DNA of 39,680 nt from Tectiglobus sp963922535 (GTDB taxonomy: Bacteria > Pseudomonadota > Alphaproteobacteria > Rhizobiales > Hyphomicrobiaceae): positions 1 through 39,680 of the forward strand of contig CAWUIN010000011.1 in NCBI GenBank assembly GCA_963922535.1, read 5' to 3'. Under the pieces are notes generated by a model. That model saw nothing but the letters and a program-made list of their open reading frames with translations. It had not been told where the DNA came from and did no database searches. Positions 29,059-36,685 of this stretch are shown piece by piece. The position numbers were made by a program, and so were the translations under genes. Each line of letters begins with the position of its first letter. The stretch's first letter is position 1.

Positions 29059-31152
29059 ATGACGCCTGAAGAGCAAAAAAGAGCACTTGTTGCATACCTG
29101 ACCGGCGGTCAACAGCTTCCTCAGATCCCAACAACTGCGGGCGACGAAGGCACTCAATATGAGCCTATGCCGCAACAGCAAGATGCAACTGGATACGAAA
29201 ACATACCGCCCTATCTAAGAAATCCTGCCATGCTGGCCGATGTACTTACGGCCGGTGGCGTATCCGCATATCAGCAGGGCGTATCACCAGTTGATCACGC
29301 AGGAAATACGATTGACCGCACGCTGAAGATGGGCGCGGACATTGGCGGTGAACTGAGCCTTGCCTATCCAACAGCACGGTCTGCGAGTGAGTTTGCCCAA
29401 GGCAACTACAGCCAGGGCGTCCGTGAGATGACGCCACACGCTCTCACTGCTGCAACGTTTGGCCTTGTACCGGCAGCCAATGCTATAGGTCAGGGCATCA
29501 AATCCGCAGCCCCTGCTGTTGGTCGCGCCATTGACAGTGGCGTTGATGCCATTGCTGCGATGCCAGGATGGCGAGGCGCAGCAGCACGTCAGCTGGCAGG
29601 CCGTGTACCCAATGCGGCCGCTGCTGTTGGCTCTGTGGAGGGCACAAAAGCCCTGGCCGGGGCTACTGCTGCAATGGCCGAAGGCGAGAGGTTGCCGCCG
29701 TTGCCGCAGTTTGATGAGAATGATCCTGCATCCGTTCAGGAATTGCAGCAATTTTTGCTTCAGCAAGGTGAAGACATAGGTGGCTCTCTTACTGATGGGC
29801 AGATTGGAGAAGCAACACGAGCTGCAATTCAAAACTATGTATTGCGTTTTCAGAGACAGCGCGAAATGGACGAGCAACGCGCAATTCTCGAAGCGGAAGA
29901 GCTTAAGCGCAAAAGTTCTCCAGAATATTTGGCGAGGCAGGCGGCAGAAGAAGAAACTGAACGCCTTGCCCGAGAGGCCGAAGCGCGCGAGCGTTTGGCG
30001 AATTCTCGCCGCGCATCAGTCGAGGCTGATGCGCAAGAAGCAGAAATAAGAAACGCAGAAAGCGGACGGCGTGCTCAGGTTCTGACAGACGCTGAGGACC
30101 GATATGCCAACCGGGCCACGACATTCAGCGAAAGCACATCGAACGCGATGCAGAATGCTATAGGACCCGTAATCATGGGCGCGTCAGCATTGATGGGCGG
30201 TAAAGGCATTGGAAAGATACCATTTAGCCGTCGATCATATAGGCAGATTGACGAAATTGCTGGAAAAATCAAACCCTCGAAATCAACAGATGCTCAGAAA
30301 CGCGCATTTGTCCGCACGTATGACGATATAACAGACAAGAGCATAAAACCTCGTGATGTCGGCGAAGCCGCCGGTATATATGGTGCTCTTGGTGGCGAAA
30401 TGTATCTGTCTGATTTGAAGCTTCAAAATGCACAGAAGGAATACGGTGAGGCTCTGGCGGCATATGAACAGTATGCATCATCAGGACAAGTTGACGGCGG
30501 TAAGGAAAAGGAACTTGCAGACGCTGTTGCCAAGTCTAAAGCCCTAGTGAAGAAATGGGAGGGATTGCAGGGTGCAGGCTTGCACGGCATGGGCTATTAT
30601 ACAGCCGCCAAGGGTATCTCTGCCGCAGCAAGCGCGGCATCTGGAAGGCCGAATGTAAATTCCCAGATGCTTCGCAATCAGTTCGCGGATGAGGTCAATT
30701 ATGATGCTTTAGCGAAAAGCAATTCTTCAGCATCCCTTCCGCAAAGCGTCAGAAATCTGCTTGGTAAAAGCGCAGGCAAGAAGCCAAGCACATCTGTTGC
30801 GAAAAAGGCCGCTTCCGGAGAAGTGGTGAAACGCGGCAATCTGACGAAATCCAGGAAAGAGGCGATTGCGCAAGGCTTCGCAGACAAAGCTGAAGCCGGC
30901 AGAAATATGAACATAACGCAGGCGGAGAAACTTGCCCCAGGTGTTCCGAGGGAGCGAGTTAAGGCATTTCTTGATAAAGTGAAGCGTTTCAAGCACGACG
31001 GAATGGACCCAAAATCCATCGTAGGAAAGGTGAAAAGTGGAGATATAAAATCAATTACCCCATTGGGGCTTGGAGCAGGTGCTGCGGCAGGCACGATCAC
31101 ATCTGAAGAAGACCGTCAAGCACTTGTAGACTATCTGAGATCAGGATACTAA
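29059..31152 (+). CDS. Internal virion/ejection protein with PG-binding-like segment, 697 aa
   Basis: Starts at ATG 29059 one base after the previous stop. N-terminal Pro/Gln-rich part, then Ala/Gly-rich hydrophobic segments (ALTAATFGLVPAANAIGQGI). Residues about 225-265 (SVQELQQFLLQQGEDIGGSL, then GQIGEATRAAIQNYVLRFQ) resemble a degenerate PG_binding_1 repeat. This is followed by a highly charged coiled coil (about 270-345) and a basic Lys/Ser/Ala-rich C-terminus (KAASGEVVKRGNLTKSRKEA). Likely the P22 gp16-position protein. Its end overlaps the convergent minus-strand gene by 12 bases with no terminator between. Confidence 0.7.
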   Translation: MTPEEQKRALVAYLTGGQQLPQIPTTAGDEGTQYEPMPQQQDATGYENIPPYLRNPAMLADVLTAGGVSAYQQGVSPVDHAGNTIDRTLKMGADIGGELSLAYPTARSASEFAQGNYSQGVREMTPHALTAATFGLVPAANAIGQGIKSAAPAVGRAIDSGVDAIAAMPGWRGAAARQLAGRVPNAAAAVGSVEGTKALAGATAAMAEGERLPPLPQFDENDPASVQELQQFLLQQGEDIGGSLTDGQIGEATRAAIQNYVLRFQRQREMDEQRAILEAEELKRKSSPEYLARQAAEEETERLAREAEARERLANSRRASVEADAQEAEIRNAESGRRAQVLTDAEDRYANRATTFSESTSNAMQNAIGPVIMGASALMGGKGIGKIPFSRRSYRQIDEIAGKIKPSKSTDAQKRAFVRTYDDITDKSIKPRDVGEAAGIYGALGGEMYLSDLKLQNAQKEYGEALAAYEQYASSGQVDGGKEKELADAVAKSKALVKKWEGLQGAGLHGMGYYTAAKGISAAASAASGRPNVNSQMLRNQFADEVNYDALAKSNSSASLPQSVRNLLGKSAGKKPSTSVAKKAASGEVVKRGNLTKSRKEAIAQGFADKAEAGRNMNITQAEKLAPGVPRERVKAFLDKVKRFKHDGMDPKSIVGKVKSGDIKSITPLGLGAGAAAGTITSEEDRQALVDYLRSGY

Positions 31153-31437
31153 TGAATTGTTGATTTTGCTTAATAATTTTTCAAAATCAACAACCTCATC
31201 TTTATCAATTCTTTTGACGAACTTCATAACCTCAGACAGGCTTGTCGTACCTTCGAAACCATTTTCATGAGTAGCAGACAAATCGTCGAGGCTGCCTATT
31301 ATCCAATTAAATCTTTTCAGATCACGAGTTTTCAGCACGTCTTCTGCAGCACGCCTTAACTCATTGAGTGTCATGTCTGGCCTAAGGCCGATAAAATCTA
31401 CTTGATCTTGATGTGTTTCGAGTTCTTTCGCCTGCAT
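31141..31437 (-). CDS. Hypothetical cytoplasmic protein of the lysogeny cassette, 98 aa
   Basis: ATG 31437 has AGAGG five bases upstream and lies eight bases past the previous stop. The protein is polar and helical (MQAKELETHQDQVDFIGLRP, LNELRRAAEDVLKTRDLKRF, SEVMKFVKRIDKDEVVDFEK) with no membrane segment. No family recognised. Third gene of a minus-strand group opposite to all surrounding late genes, so probably expressed in the lysogen. Confidence 0.65.
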   Translation of the reverse strand: MQAKELETHQDQVDFIGLRPDMTLNELRRAAEDVLKTRDLKRFNWIIGSLDDLSATHENGFEGTTSLSEVMKFVKRIDKDEVVDFEKLLSKINNSLVS

Positions 31438-31445
31438 GAAAACCT

Positions 31446-31868
31446 CTATTGTAGATATGGTGCTATAGACTTGAGTGGGTCTTTTGAAAGCTCTGGACAA
31501 CTAGTGCCGTACCTACTAATGGCCGATGAAATATTAATACATTGGCCCTTCATGAGATTGTACATGTGTTCAGAAGCTATCTTATTTCTCGAAATAACAG
31601 CATCTTGGCTCAAGCCGATTTCTATGGCGATTACGGCTGAATAAACAAGCAAATTTTCCGCCATCTTAGTGTATGTCTGAGAGGTCTTATGATCTCCTCT
31701 ATTGGCTATGCATATAGATACAGTTTTATAGTAGGCCACGCAGATGACCATCTCTTGCTGGGCATTATTGAGCACCGATATAGCATGGTCATCAGATGAT
31801 ATTTGCCCGAAAGATTGGCTATTAATAGAGATCAGTGCGATTGCAGCCAAAAGCAATATATTCCTCAC
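31446..31868 (-). CDS. Secreted/periplasmic protein of the lysogeny cassette, 140 aa
   Basis: GTG start at 31868 with GGGAG upstream, 14 bases after the RHH stop. MRNILLLAAIALISINSQSF GQ is a Sec signal with likely cleavage near residue 22. The mature part is helical with several Cys (VICVAYYKTVSICIANRG; MKGQCINIS; YGTSCPEL) that could form disulphides in the periplasm. The pattern resembles small exported proteins that I recall in alphaproteobacterial prophages, function unknown. Position equals the accessory slot near immI that holds sieA in P22, so exclusion or lysogenic conversion is a reasonable hypothesis. Confidence 0.7.
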   Translation of the reverse strand: MRNILLLAAIALISINSQSFGQISSDDHAISVLNNAQQEMVICVAYYKTVSICIANRGDHKTSQTYTKMAENLLVYSAVIAIEIGLSQDAVISRNKIASEHMYNLMKGQCINISSAISRYGTSCPELSKDPLKSIAPYLQ

Positions 31869-31881
31869 TCTGCCATTCTCC

Positions 31882-32049
31882 CTACTCTACCTTCTGCTTA
31901 CCATGCGCAAGCTCATTTTCTGCGTATTGCTGTAACGCAATGCCGATATACGCATTTAGGCTGCGTTTGTCCTTTTTCGCCAATTTCCTAAGCAATTCTA
32001 AAAGCTCGTCAGGCAGGCGTATCGTCAACTGTGAGTTTTTCTTGTTCAT
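31882..32049 (-). CDS. Arc/Mnt-type ribbon-helix-helix repressor, 55 aa
   Basis: The first residues MNKKNSQLTIRLPDELLELL and RKLAKKDKRSLNAYIGIALQ QY are the Arc fold: a beta strand that reads DNA (SQLTIRLP), helix A, and the RSLNAYI start of helix B. Size agrees with P22 Arc (53 aa). Divergent from the antirepressor operon across a region full of inverted repeats, the same geometry as Mnt relative to ant in P22. It probably silences the antirepressor in the lysogen and autoregulates the minus-strand cassette. Confidence 0.88.
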   Translation of the reverse strand: MNKKNSQLTIRLPDELLELLRKLAKKDKRSLNAYIGIALQQYAENELAHGKQKVE

Positions 32050-32063
32050 GCGATCACTATGAC

Positions 32064-32123
32064 TACAAATGAATTGACACGCAATCTTTTGCGTGTATTC
32101 ATCCTGACATCATTTGTATTCAT
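32064..32123 (+). promoter_or_regulatory. Antirepressor promoter with nested operators
   Basis: TTGACA (32074-32079), 16 bases, TATTCA (32096-32101) faces the antirepressor operon. ACACGCAA (32077-32084) and TTGCGTGT (32089-32096) form a dyad inside it, nested in ATGAAT (32069-32074) and ATTCAT (32097-32102). An outer pair ACAAATGA (32065-32072) and TCATTTGT (32110-32117) surrounds all. These are good candidates for the RHH protein, whose own promoter must overlap the same 85 bases. Confidence 0.75.
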
Positions 32124-32134
32124 AGGATGTTGCA

Positions 32135-32368
32135 ATGTTGAATTTCATCAAGTCAAGACGGCAATTGGCCATCGAGCCTGATTACCGCATCTATAAAGCC
32201 GAAGATCATATCTGCCGCATCGAAGGCATGTTGGGTGCAATGCGCTTAGCAGCCACAAGCGAGCTGATCGACGAGAGCGTCGGATATTCAATCTCATCAA
32301 TGATCGAAGTTCTGGAAGACGACTGTGCGCGTCTTCGCATGACGTTGTACAACAAGGAGAGCGTATAA
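32135..32368 (+). CDS. Small helical protein of the antirepressor operon, 77 aa
   Basis: AGGATG lies eight bases before the ATG, and the stop overlaps the antirepressor start (TAATG). The sequence is helical and charged (MLNFIKSRRQLAIEPDYRIY, CRIEGMLGAMRLAATSELID, MIEVLEDDCARLRMTLY) and is not a ribbon-helix-helix protein, although it occupies the place of arc in the P22 arc-ant operon. It may modulate the antirepressor; no homologue recognised. Confidence 0.65.
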   Translation: MLNFIKSRRQLAIEPDYRIYKAEDHICRIEGMLGAMRLAATSELIDESVGYSISSMIEVLEDDCARLRMTLYNKESV

Positions 32369-33171
32369 TGGATATCGTAAAGTCAGAGCAGACAAAATTC
32401 ATTGATTTTTCATTCGTTGATCAAACCGTGCGGGTGATCAGCCAGGATGGCAATCCATGGTTCGTGGGCGCGGATGTTTGCGCAGTGCTTGACATTGTCA
32501 AACCAAGTAATGCGATATCTCGTTTGGATGACGATGAAAAGGGTGCCCTTACTATGGGTACCCTTGGCGGACCGCAGGAAATGACCATCATCAACGAGAG
32601 CGGCCTTTACTCCATGGTGCTCACGAGCCGCAAGCCAGAAGCAAAATCGTTCAAGAAGTGGATCACGTCCGAGGTAATCCCGTCGATCCGTAAGACCGGC
32701 GGCTACAATTCTGGACCTGCGAGCATAGACGTCCGTGATCCGAGCAACCTTGCCGCCATCAGCGCCCAGCTGATTGAATACACGAAAGAGCTTGAGCAGG
32801 CCCGTGATAACCTTCAGCATCAGGTCGATGAGTTCAAGCCCAAGGTACAGGCCTTAGACCGTATCGCCACGTCAGACGGTTCGCTTTGCATCACGGACGC
32901 AGCTAAGGCGCTTCAAATGAGGCCTAAAGAATTATTCGACTACCTGTCTCAAAATGGTTGGATTTATCGCCGTATCGGCGGCACGTCATGGCTTGGGTAC
33001 CAAGAGAAAGTTGCGACCGGATACCTCGAACACAAGGTAACAACGGTGCTTCGCCCTGATGGTTCTGAAAAAGTAACAGAGCAGGTACGTATAACACCCA
33101 AAGGTCTTGCTAAGTTATCAGAATTAATAGAGAATAAAGAAACCCATAAAATAGGTTACGTTAAATCATGA
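32368..33171 (+). CDS. ant: Phage antirepressor (BRO-N plus KilAC)
   Basis: 267 aa. Residues about 10-105 are a BRO-N domain: VRVISQDGNPWFVGADVCAV, SNAISRLDDDEKG, MTIINESGLYSMVLTSRKPE and FKKWITSEVIPSIRKTGGY. A coiled linker (DQ..LEQARDNLQHQVDEFKPK) leads to a C-terminal KilAC/ANT domain (about 155-260): DGSLCITDAAKALQMRPKEL, FDYLSQNGWIYRRIGGTSWL and VRITPKGLAKLSELI. Such proteins bind and inactivate CI-type repressors. Since the repressor at 4911-5276 lacks a cleavage domain, this may be the main induction route. Confidence 0.93.
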   Translation: MDIVKSEQTKFIDFSFVDQTVRVISQDGNPWFVGADVCAVLDIVKPSNAISRLDDDEKGALTMGTLGGPQEMTIINESGLYSMVLTSRKPEAKSFKKWITSEVIPSIRKTGGYNSGPASIDVRDPSNLAAISAQLIEYTKELEQARDNLQHQVDEFKPKVQALDRIATSDGSLCITDAAKALQMRPKELFDYLSQNGWIYRRIGGTSWLGYQEKVATGYLEHKVTTVLRPDGSEKVTEQVRITPKGLAKLSELIENKETHKIGYVKS

Positions 33172-33719
33172 CACAACTAATGCCGCCTATTCCACCTCGT
33201 GCTCCAGCTCCGATTAGCGAAAACGCTTCCAGTAGCGAGCGAGCCGACTATCAATCCCGTCGTACGCGGTATCACGCGAAACTACGTGTATACGAGAACG
33301 AAGTTGATAAATATCAGGCCGCTGTGCGTGCGTCAATGAATGCTTTTATCAGCGATCCAGATGCCAGCCAGCCTTTGCAACCAGAGAATGTGCCAGCTGT
33401 TATTCATGATCCTGATATAGCCTATGAAAGTACGCCATTAATTGAGCAACAGCAGACTGTTGTAGCTTCTCAAGAGCCTGCGCCTGCCATCTTGTTTGAC
33501 TACGATGGATATACTTATGTCAAGCCGAATGACATGTCAGAGCTTAACCTCGCTCTAAACCTGGCCGCCGCTGCCGTTGCAATGCAAGTGGATGCAGGCG
33601 ATCTGTTTTGGCACGGTGGTTTCGAGAAATTCACGTGGCCGGATGAGGAAGGCCATCCTGTTGAAATGGATGCCGAAACGTTGATTGATTTTGCGAAAGC
33701 GGCATACAACGCAAGTTGA
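33168..33719 (+). CDS. Hypothetical protein with DUF4376-like end, 183 aa
   Basis: Coupled to ant by ATGA. The N-terminus is Pro-rich (MPPIPPRAPAPISENASSSE), then a helical part, then ILFDYDGYTYVKPNDMSELN and FTWPDEEGHPVEMDAETLID, which resembles the tail of DUF4376-type fibre accessory proteins. It might be a fibre chaperone or a partner of Ant. The stop codon overlaps the -35 of the next promoter and a terminator follows, so this ends the ant operon. Confidence 0.6.
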   Translation: MTQLMPPIPPRAPAPISENASSSERADYQSRRTRYHAKLRVYENEVDKYQAAVRASMNAFISDPDASQPLQPENVPAVIHDPDIAYESTPLIEQQQTVVASQEPAPAILFDYDGYTYVKPNDMSELNLALNLAAAAVAMQVDAGDLFWHGGFEKFTWPDEEGHPVEMDAETLIDFAKAAYNAS

Positions 33720-33745
33720 CAAATGGCCCCATTTCGCGCTAGTTT
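33716..33745 (+). promoter_or_regulatory. Promoter candidate before the lysis genes
   Basis: TTGACA (33716-33721) overlaps the previous stop; 18 bases later is TAGTTT (33740-33745). A start would be near 33752. A strong hairpin begins only about 17 bases further on, as at the other late promoter candidate (10834-10912). Confidence 0.5.
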
Positions 33746-33768
33746 ATGGTAAATTACATCATTACGTC

Positions 33769-33803
33769 AAAAAACGCCCTGGTCTCTGGCCGGGGTGTTT
33801 TTT
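33769..33803 (+). terminator. Intrinsic terminator, bidirectional
   Basis: Six A, CGCCC and TGG pair with CC, GGGGTG and six T (two G-T wobbles) around a seven-base loop, followed by more T on the plus strand and, by symmetry, on the minus strand. It ends the antirepressor operon and would also stop transcripts begun at 33716 unless they are antiterminated. This favours the downstream gene start at 33818 rather than the in-frame ATG at 33746. Confidence 0.85.
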
Positions 33804-33817
33804 GTTGTGGGGGCCAT

Positions 33818-35341
33818 ATGCTATATTTTATACTAGCTCTGGGCGTTGTTGTGCTTGTGTTGATCAGCCTAAAGGGCTGGCAATGGTTTAGCTCGCAGAC
33901 GCAGCAGACCGCAAAACGAGTTGTAAACAATGACTACAAGTCGGATTTCCGGCAGGCATGGTCGGATGCCGATGATTTCGTGCAGGACGCGTACTCGTGG
34001 ACGCCCTATCTAGTCGGCAGCGGAAAGCTCAAAACAAAACCCAACATCTACTTTTTCGGCGGCACTGTCACATCCACAATACTCTTGTTGTTCGCTGCGG
34101 CGGCCGGTTGGGCCATTGGCGGCGGAAACATCCTTTATGCGATTATCGCATTCTCAGTTATGGGCATCGTACAAATTATGCAGGCAGTTGTTTCGCTGTC
34201 TGGTGATAAAGGGACCGCCAATCTCTGGGAACTGAAGAAAAGTGATCGATCAATTGGATCATGGCTTTTCCTGCTGTTGCTCTTGACTGTAAATATCGTC
34301 ATGTCGGTTATCGGCAGTGTCAATGTCGGCAGTCAAGCCCACCAGTCCGTCGAGATTAAGACCAGCACCTTACGCACGGATCTCCGCACAAAAGAGAGCA
34401 TCAACCAGCAGATAGAAATGATTGATCAGCGCTTAATCTCGGATGGCCAGGGATTGAGTATTGAGGCTCTGCGAACAAAATACAAGGCTGCTCGCGATGA
34501 GGCAATCCGCGAGAGCTGGCGTCGCAGTCCCGGCCAGACTGTTGATGAGCGTCTTGTTCAGGAGGGCAAGCCAGGACCGAAGTGCGGGCGTAATTGCCAG
34601 TCTTACAAAGAAGAGGCAGCTAAATACAAGGCTCTGCTAGATGATGCAGAGCGCAAGCCTGAATTGCAAAAACAGCTGTCCAACCTGAACAGTCGTCTTA
34701 ATCAGTCGAGCGGCGTGAGCGCTGAGGGCGTGGCCTGGGCAAACCGCCTAGAGAGCGTTACCGGCGGGGCTATCGACAAAGATACAGCGAGCAAAAGTGC
34801 ATGGACTGTGTTCCAAATCATCATTGCTACGCTTGACTTTGCCCTGTGGCTGTTTGCTGGAGACACAGTTGCGGCTGCCCGCAGGAAGAAATACGACGAG
34901 AGGGCCGAGGCCGCGAATGCCTCTCTTGAGGCGGACGGCTACAAGCCTCGCTATCAGCGTGCTGCCAAAGATGTGGCTATTGAGGCAGAAGAGAGTGCAG
35001 TGACTGAGAAATCATCAAGCTCTCTTGAGATCACAGTAAGTCAGGACGCTGCAACGCAAATTGCAGCGTCTGAAGGTTTGCAGGCGATAGAGTACGTGTT
35101 TTCAAAGCTCCTGACCCAAGAGGCCGGGGCAAGGATTACGCGTGGCGAGATTTACCAGATCTTTAAGGCTGAGCGCCAGGCCCAAGGCGTTAAACAGCAC
35201 ATGGGTCAGGCCGAGTTTATTGGTTATCTGAAGCGTTACGTTGAGCTGCTCGAATACGATACGCAGGGCGGTCAAATTCAGGGCTGGAGAGTTGCTGGCC
35301 AGGCAAAAGTTAAGGAAAAAGAACATGCTGAGACTGCTTAG
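33818..35341 (+). CDS. Large membrane protein with cytoplasmic helical and winged-helix-like domains
   Basis: 507 aa from ATG 33818, just after the terminator and with GGGGGC upstream. Predicted membrane helices: about 2-18 (FILALGVVVLVLISL), 78-100, 103-127, 147-170 and 328-350 (TVFQIIIATLDFALWLF). Between the fourth and fifth helices lies a long charged coiled-coil region (about 180-310) with a Cys pair (PKCGRNCQ). The final 70 residues (LQAIEYVFSKLLTQEAGARI, RGEIYQIFKAERQAQG) look like a winged helix of the phage primase/D5 C-terminal type. First gene of the lysis cluster, but too large for a normal holin. Function unknown. Confidence 0.7.
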   Translation: MLYFILALGVVVLVLISLKGWQWFSSQTQQTAKRVVNNDYKSDFRQAWSDADDFVQDAYSWTPYLVGSGKLKTKPNIYFFGGTVTSTILLLFAAAAGWAIGGGNILYAIIAFSVMGIVQIMQAVVSLSGDKGTANLWELKKSDRSIGSWLFLLLLLTVNIVMSVIGSVNVGSQAHQSVEIKTSTLRTDLRTKESINQQIEMIDQRLISDGQGLSIEALRTKYKAARDEAIRESWRRSPGQTVDERLVQEGKPGPKCGRNCQSYKEEAAKYKALLDDAERKPELQKQLSNLNSRLNQSSGVSAEGVAWANRLESVTGGAIDKDTASKSAWTVFQIIIATLDFALWLFAGDTVAAARRKKYDERAEAANASLEADGYKPRYQRAAKDVAIEAEESAVTEKSSSSLEITVSQDAATQIAASEGLQAIEYVFSKLLTQEAGARITRGEIYQIFKAERQAQGVKQHMGQAEFIGYLKRYVELLEYDTQGGQIQGWRVAGQAKVKEKEHAETA

Positions 35342-35660
35342 TCTTTCGCCAGGCGTATGGATTGGCGTTGCAGCCGCGGTTGCGGCTGTTATCGCCGCCA
35401 TCGTCGGTTATGGAGCCTACAGGGAGCACAAAGGTAGTCTCAAAACGGCAATTGAAGTGCGAGAGCGGGATGCACGGCGTGTCCAAACGGTTCGGAACAT
35501 AAATCATGGCATCAATCAGACGACGCTCCAACAAGACGCTGAACTCATTCGCAAATTAAGAGAGATTGACGAAAAATGGTTAACGCCCAAACCGCAAGAT
35601 GCAGAGCCACCTGCGCAACAACCTTCACAGCAGTCTTCGGAGCAGTCCTCGGAGCAATAG
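35325..35660 (+). CDS. i-spanin (Rz-like)
   Basis: 111 aa from ATG 35325 (AAGGAA eight bases upstream). An N-terminal membrane anchor (SPGVWIGVAAAVAAVIAAIV) is followed by a charged coiled coil (REHKGSLKTAIEVRERDARR, DAELIRKLREIDEKW) and a Gln/Ser-rich C-terminus. This is the inner-membrane member of a spanin pair, which fuses inner and outer membranes in the last step of lysis. The o-spanin gene is embedded out of frame in its 3' end, the classic Rz/Rz1 arrangement. Confidence 0.85.
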   Translation: MLRLLSLSPGVWIGVAAAVAAVIAAIVGYGAYREHKGSLKTAIEVRERDARRVQTVRNINHGINQTTLQQDAELIRKLREIDEKWLTPKPQDAEPPAQQPSQQSSEQSSEQ

Positions 35661-35896
35661 CATTATCCGGCTGCTCAAAGTCTGATCTTGAGGCTGCCGC
35701 AGTTACGGAGCTTCCACAGCGTCCTCTTGCCTCTAAAATCGAGTGCGAGGAACTTAGTGAGGTCGAAACACAGGCTTGCCTGCAGGAAGGTCCGGATGCC
35801 CGGCGCGTGTGCTGGAAAGTGGCCAAGAACGACGCTATCTGCGACGGGAACCAGGAATTCATAGATCGGCTGTACGAAAAGCGCCAGGGAAAATAA
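35576..35896 (+). CDS. o-spanin lipoprotein (Rz1-like)
   Basis: 106 aa, starting inside the i-spanin gene in another frame (85-base overlap). It has a basic N-terminus, a hydrophobic region (TFTAVFGAVLGAIALSGC) and a lipobox ALSGC with lipid-attachment Cys33. The mature protein is longer than lambda Rz1 and has several Cys (IECEELSEVETQACLQ, VCWKV, AICDGN). Would sit in the outer membrane and bind the i-spanin across the periplasm. Followed directly by the endolysin gene. Confidence 0.85.
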   Translation: MVNAQTARCRATCATTFTAVFGAVLGAIALSGCSKSDLEAAAVTELPQRPLASKIECEELSEVETQACLQEGPDARRVCWKVAKNDAICDGNQEFIDRLYEKRQGK

Positions 35897-36685
35897 TTGA
35901 GCCTGATCAGTGATATAAAAAAAGATCCTGTAGGTGCGAGCCTGGCAGTATCCCTGCCGGTGCTCGTTATATTTTCTGTTTCATACTTCCTGAATAATCC
36001 CGCTATGTTAGTCGACCATGAGATCGTTAGGCCCACTTTAGAAGATGATGAAGTGCATCCTGAGGACCCGCCGCCGGAATGGCTAGCAAGCGCTAAAGAT
36101 AAAGACGTCATGACCGTGCCAGGCCGGTCAATCGCTTATTGGGCAAGGGATGATGTGGACTACGGTCCTACGGAGAGCGGAGTGCCCTACAAAGGCATTG
36201 TCATGCATTACACGCTGCCTGCTCGAAGAGGAACCTCACATCAGCAGTGGGTAATCCGTCTGATCAGGTACCAACACAACGGCGATATGTCCCGCAAGGG
36301 ATCGTTTGGCTACCATTTTTATATTTCCCGCGATGGCAGCATATACCAGGGCGCGCCACTAACTTTTCGCACGAACCACGTCAAGGGCAGCCGGAGCCGT
36401 CATCGCAGATCAGGGCCGAGCCGCGTACTGAATAACACAAATTCAATTGGAATATCAATGATTGGCGGATGCATGGCTGTTGGCGAGGGCATAGGCACAA
36501 GTTGTGTCGGAGAGAAGGTTACGACGGAACAGATGGAAGCCGGAAAAGACCTGATCGCTGCGTTAAAAAATCGTTACGGCCTGGGGTGCCTCATCTTCGG
36601 CCACGGCGAGATGCAGCATGATAGAGCAGAGTTTGAGGGTTCTACGATGGCGAAGCATATACGTAGTCGGTGCGAGGAAGAATAA
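35897..36685 (+). CDS. Endolysin: N-acetylmuramoyl-L-alanine amidase with N-terminal anchor
   Basis: 262 aa; TTG start directly after the o-spanin stop with AGGGA upstream. Residues 14-37 (ASLAVSLPVLVIFSVSYFL) form a weakly hydrophobic signal-anchor, so secretion may be holin-independent (SAR-like). The Amidase_2 domain spans about 95-255: KGIVMHYTLP (His104), FGYHFYISRDGSIYQG, FRTNHVKG (His161), NSIGISMIGG, and IFGHGEMQHDRAEFEGSTM (His236, with Glu247 where the family usually has a Zn-ligand Asp or Cys). Cleaves the amide bond between muramic acid and peptide. Several Cys may regulate activity. Confidence 0.88.
   Translation: MSLISDIKKDPVGASLAVSLPVLVIFSVSYFLNNPAMLVDHEIVRPTLEDDEVHPEDPPPEWLASAKDKDVMTVPGRSIAYWARDDVDYGPTESGVPYKGIVMHYTLPARRGTSHQQWVIRLIRYQHNGDMSRKGSFGYHFYISRDGSIYQGAPLTFRTNHVKGSRSRHRRSGPSRVLNNTNSIGISMIGGCMAVGEGIGTSCVGEKVTTEQMEAGKDLIAALKNRYGLGCLIFGHGEMQHDRAEFEGSTMAKHIRSRCEEE

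Noticed and set aside
31141..31868. Toxin-antitoxin pair
   Set aside because: One product has a Sec signal peptide and the other shows no known toxin or antitoxin motif; the RHH protein upstream is better explained as an Mnt-like switch repressor.
33746..33817. Longer N-terminus for the large membrane protein starting at 33746
   Set aside because: It would place an intrinsic terminator inside the coding sequence, whereas ATG 33818 has a ribosome binding site and begins with a good membrane helix.
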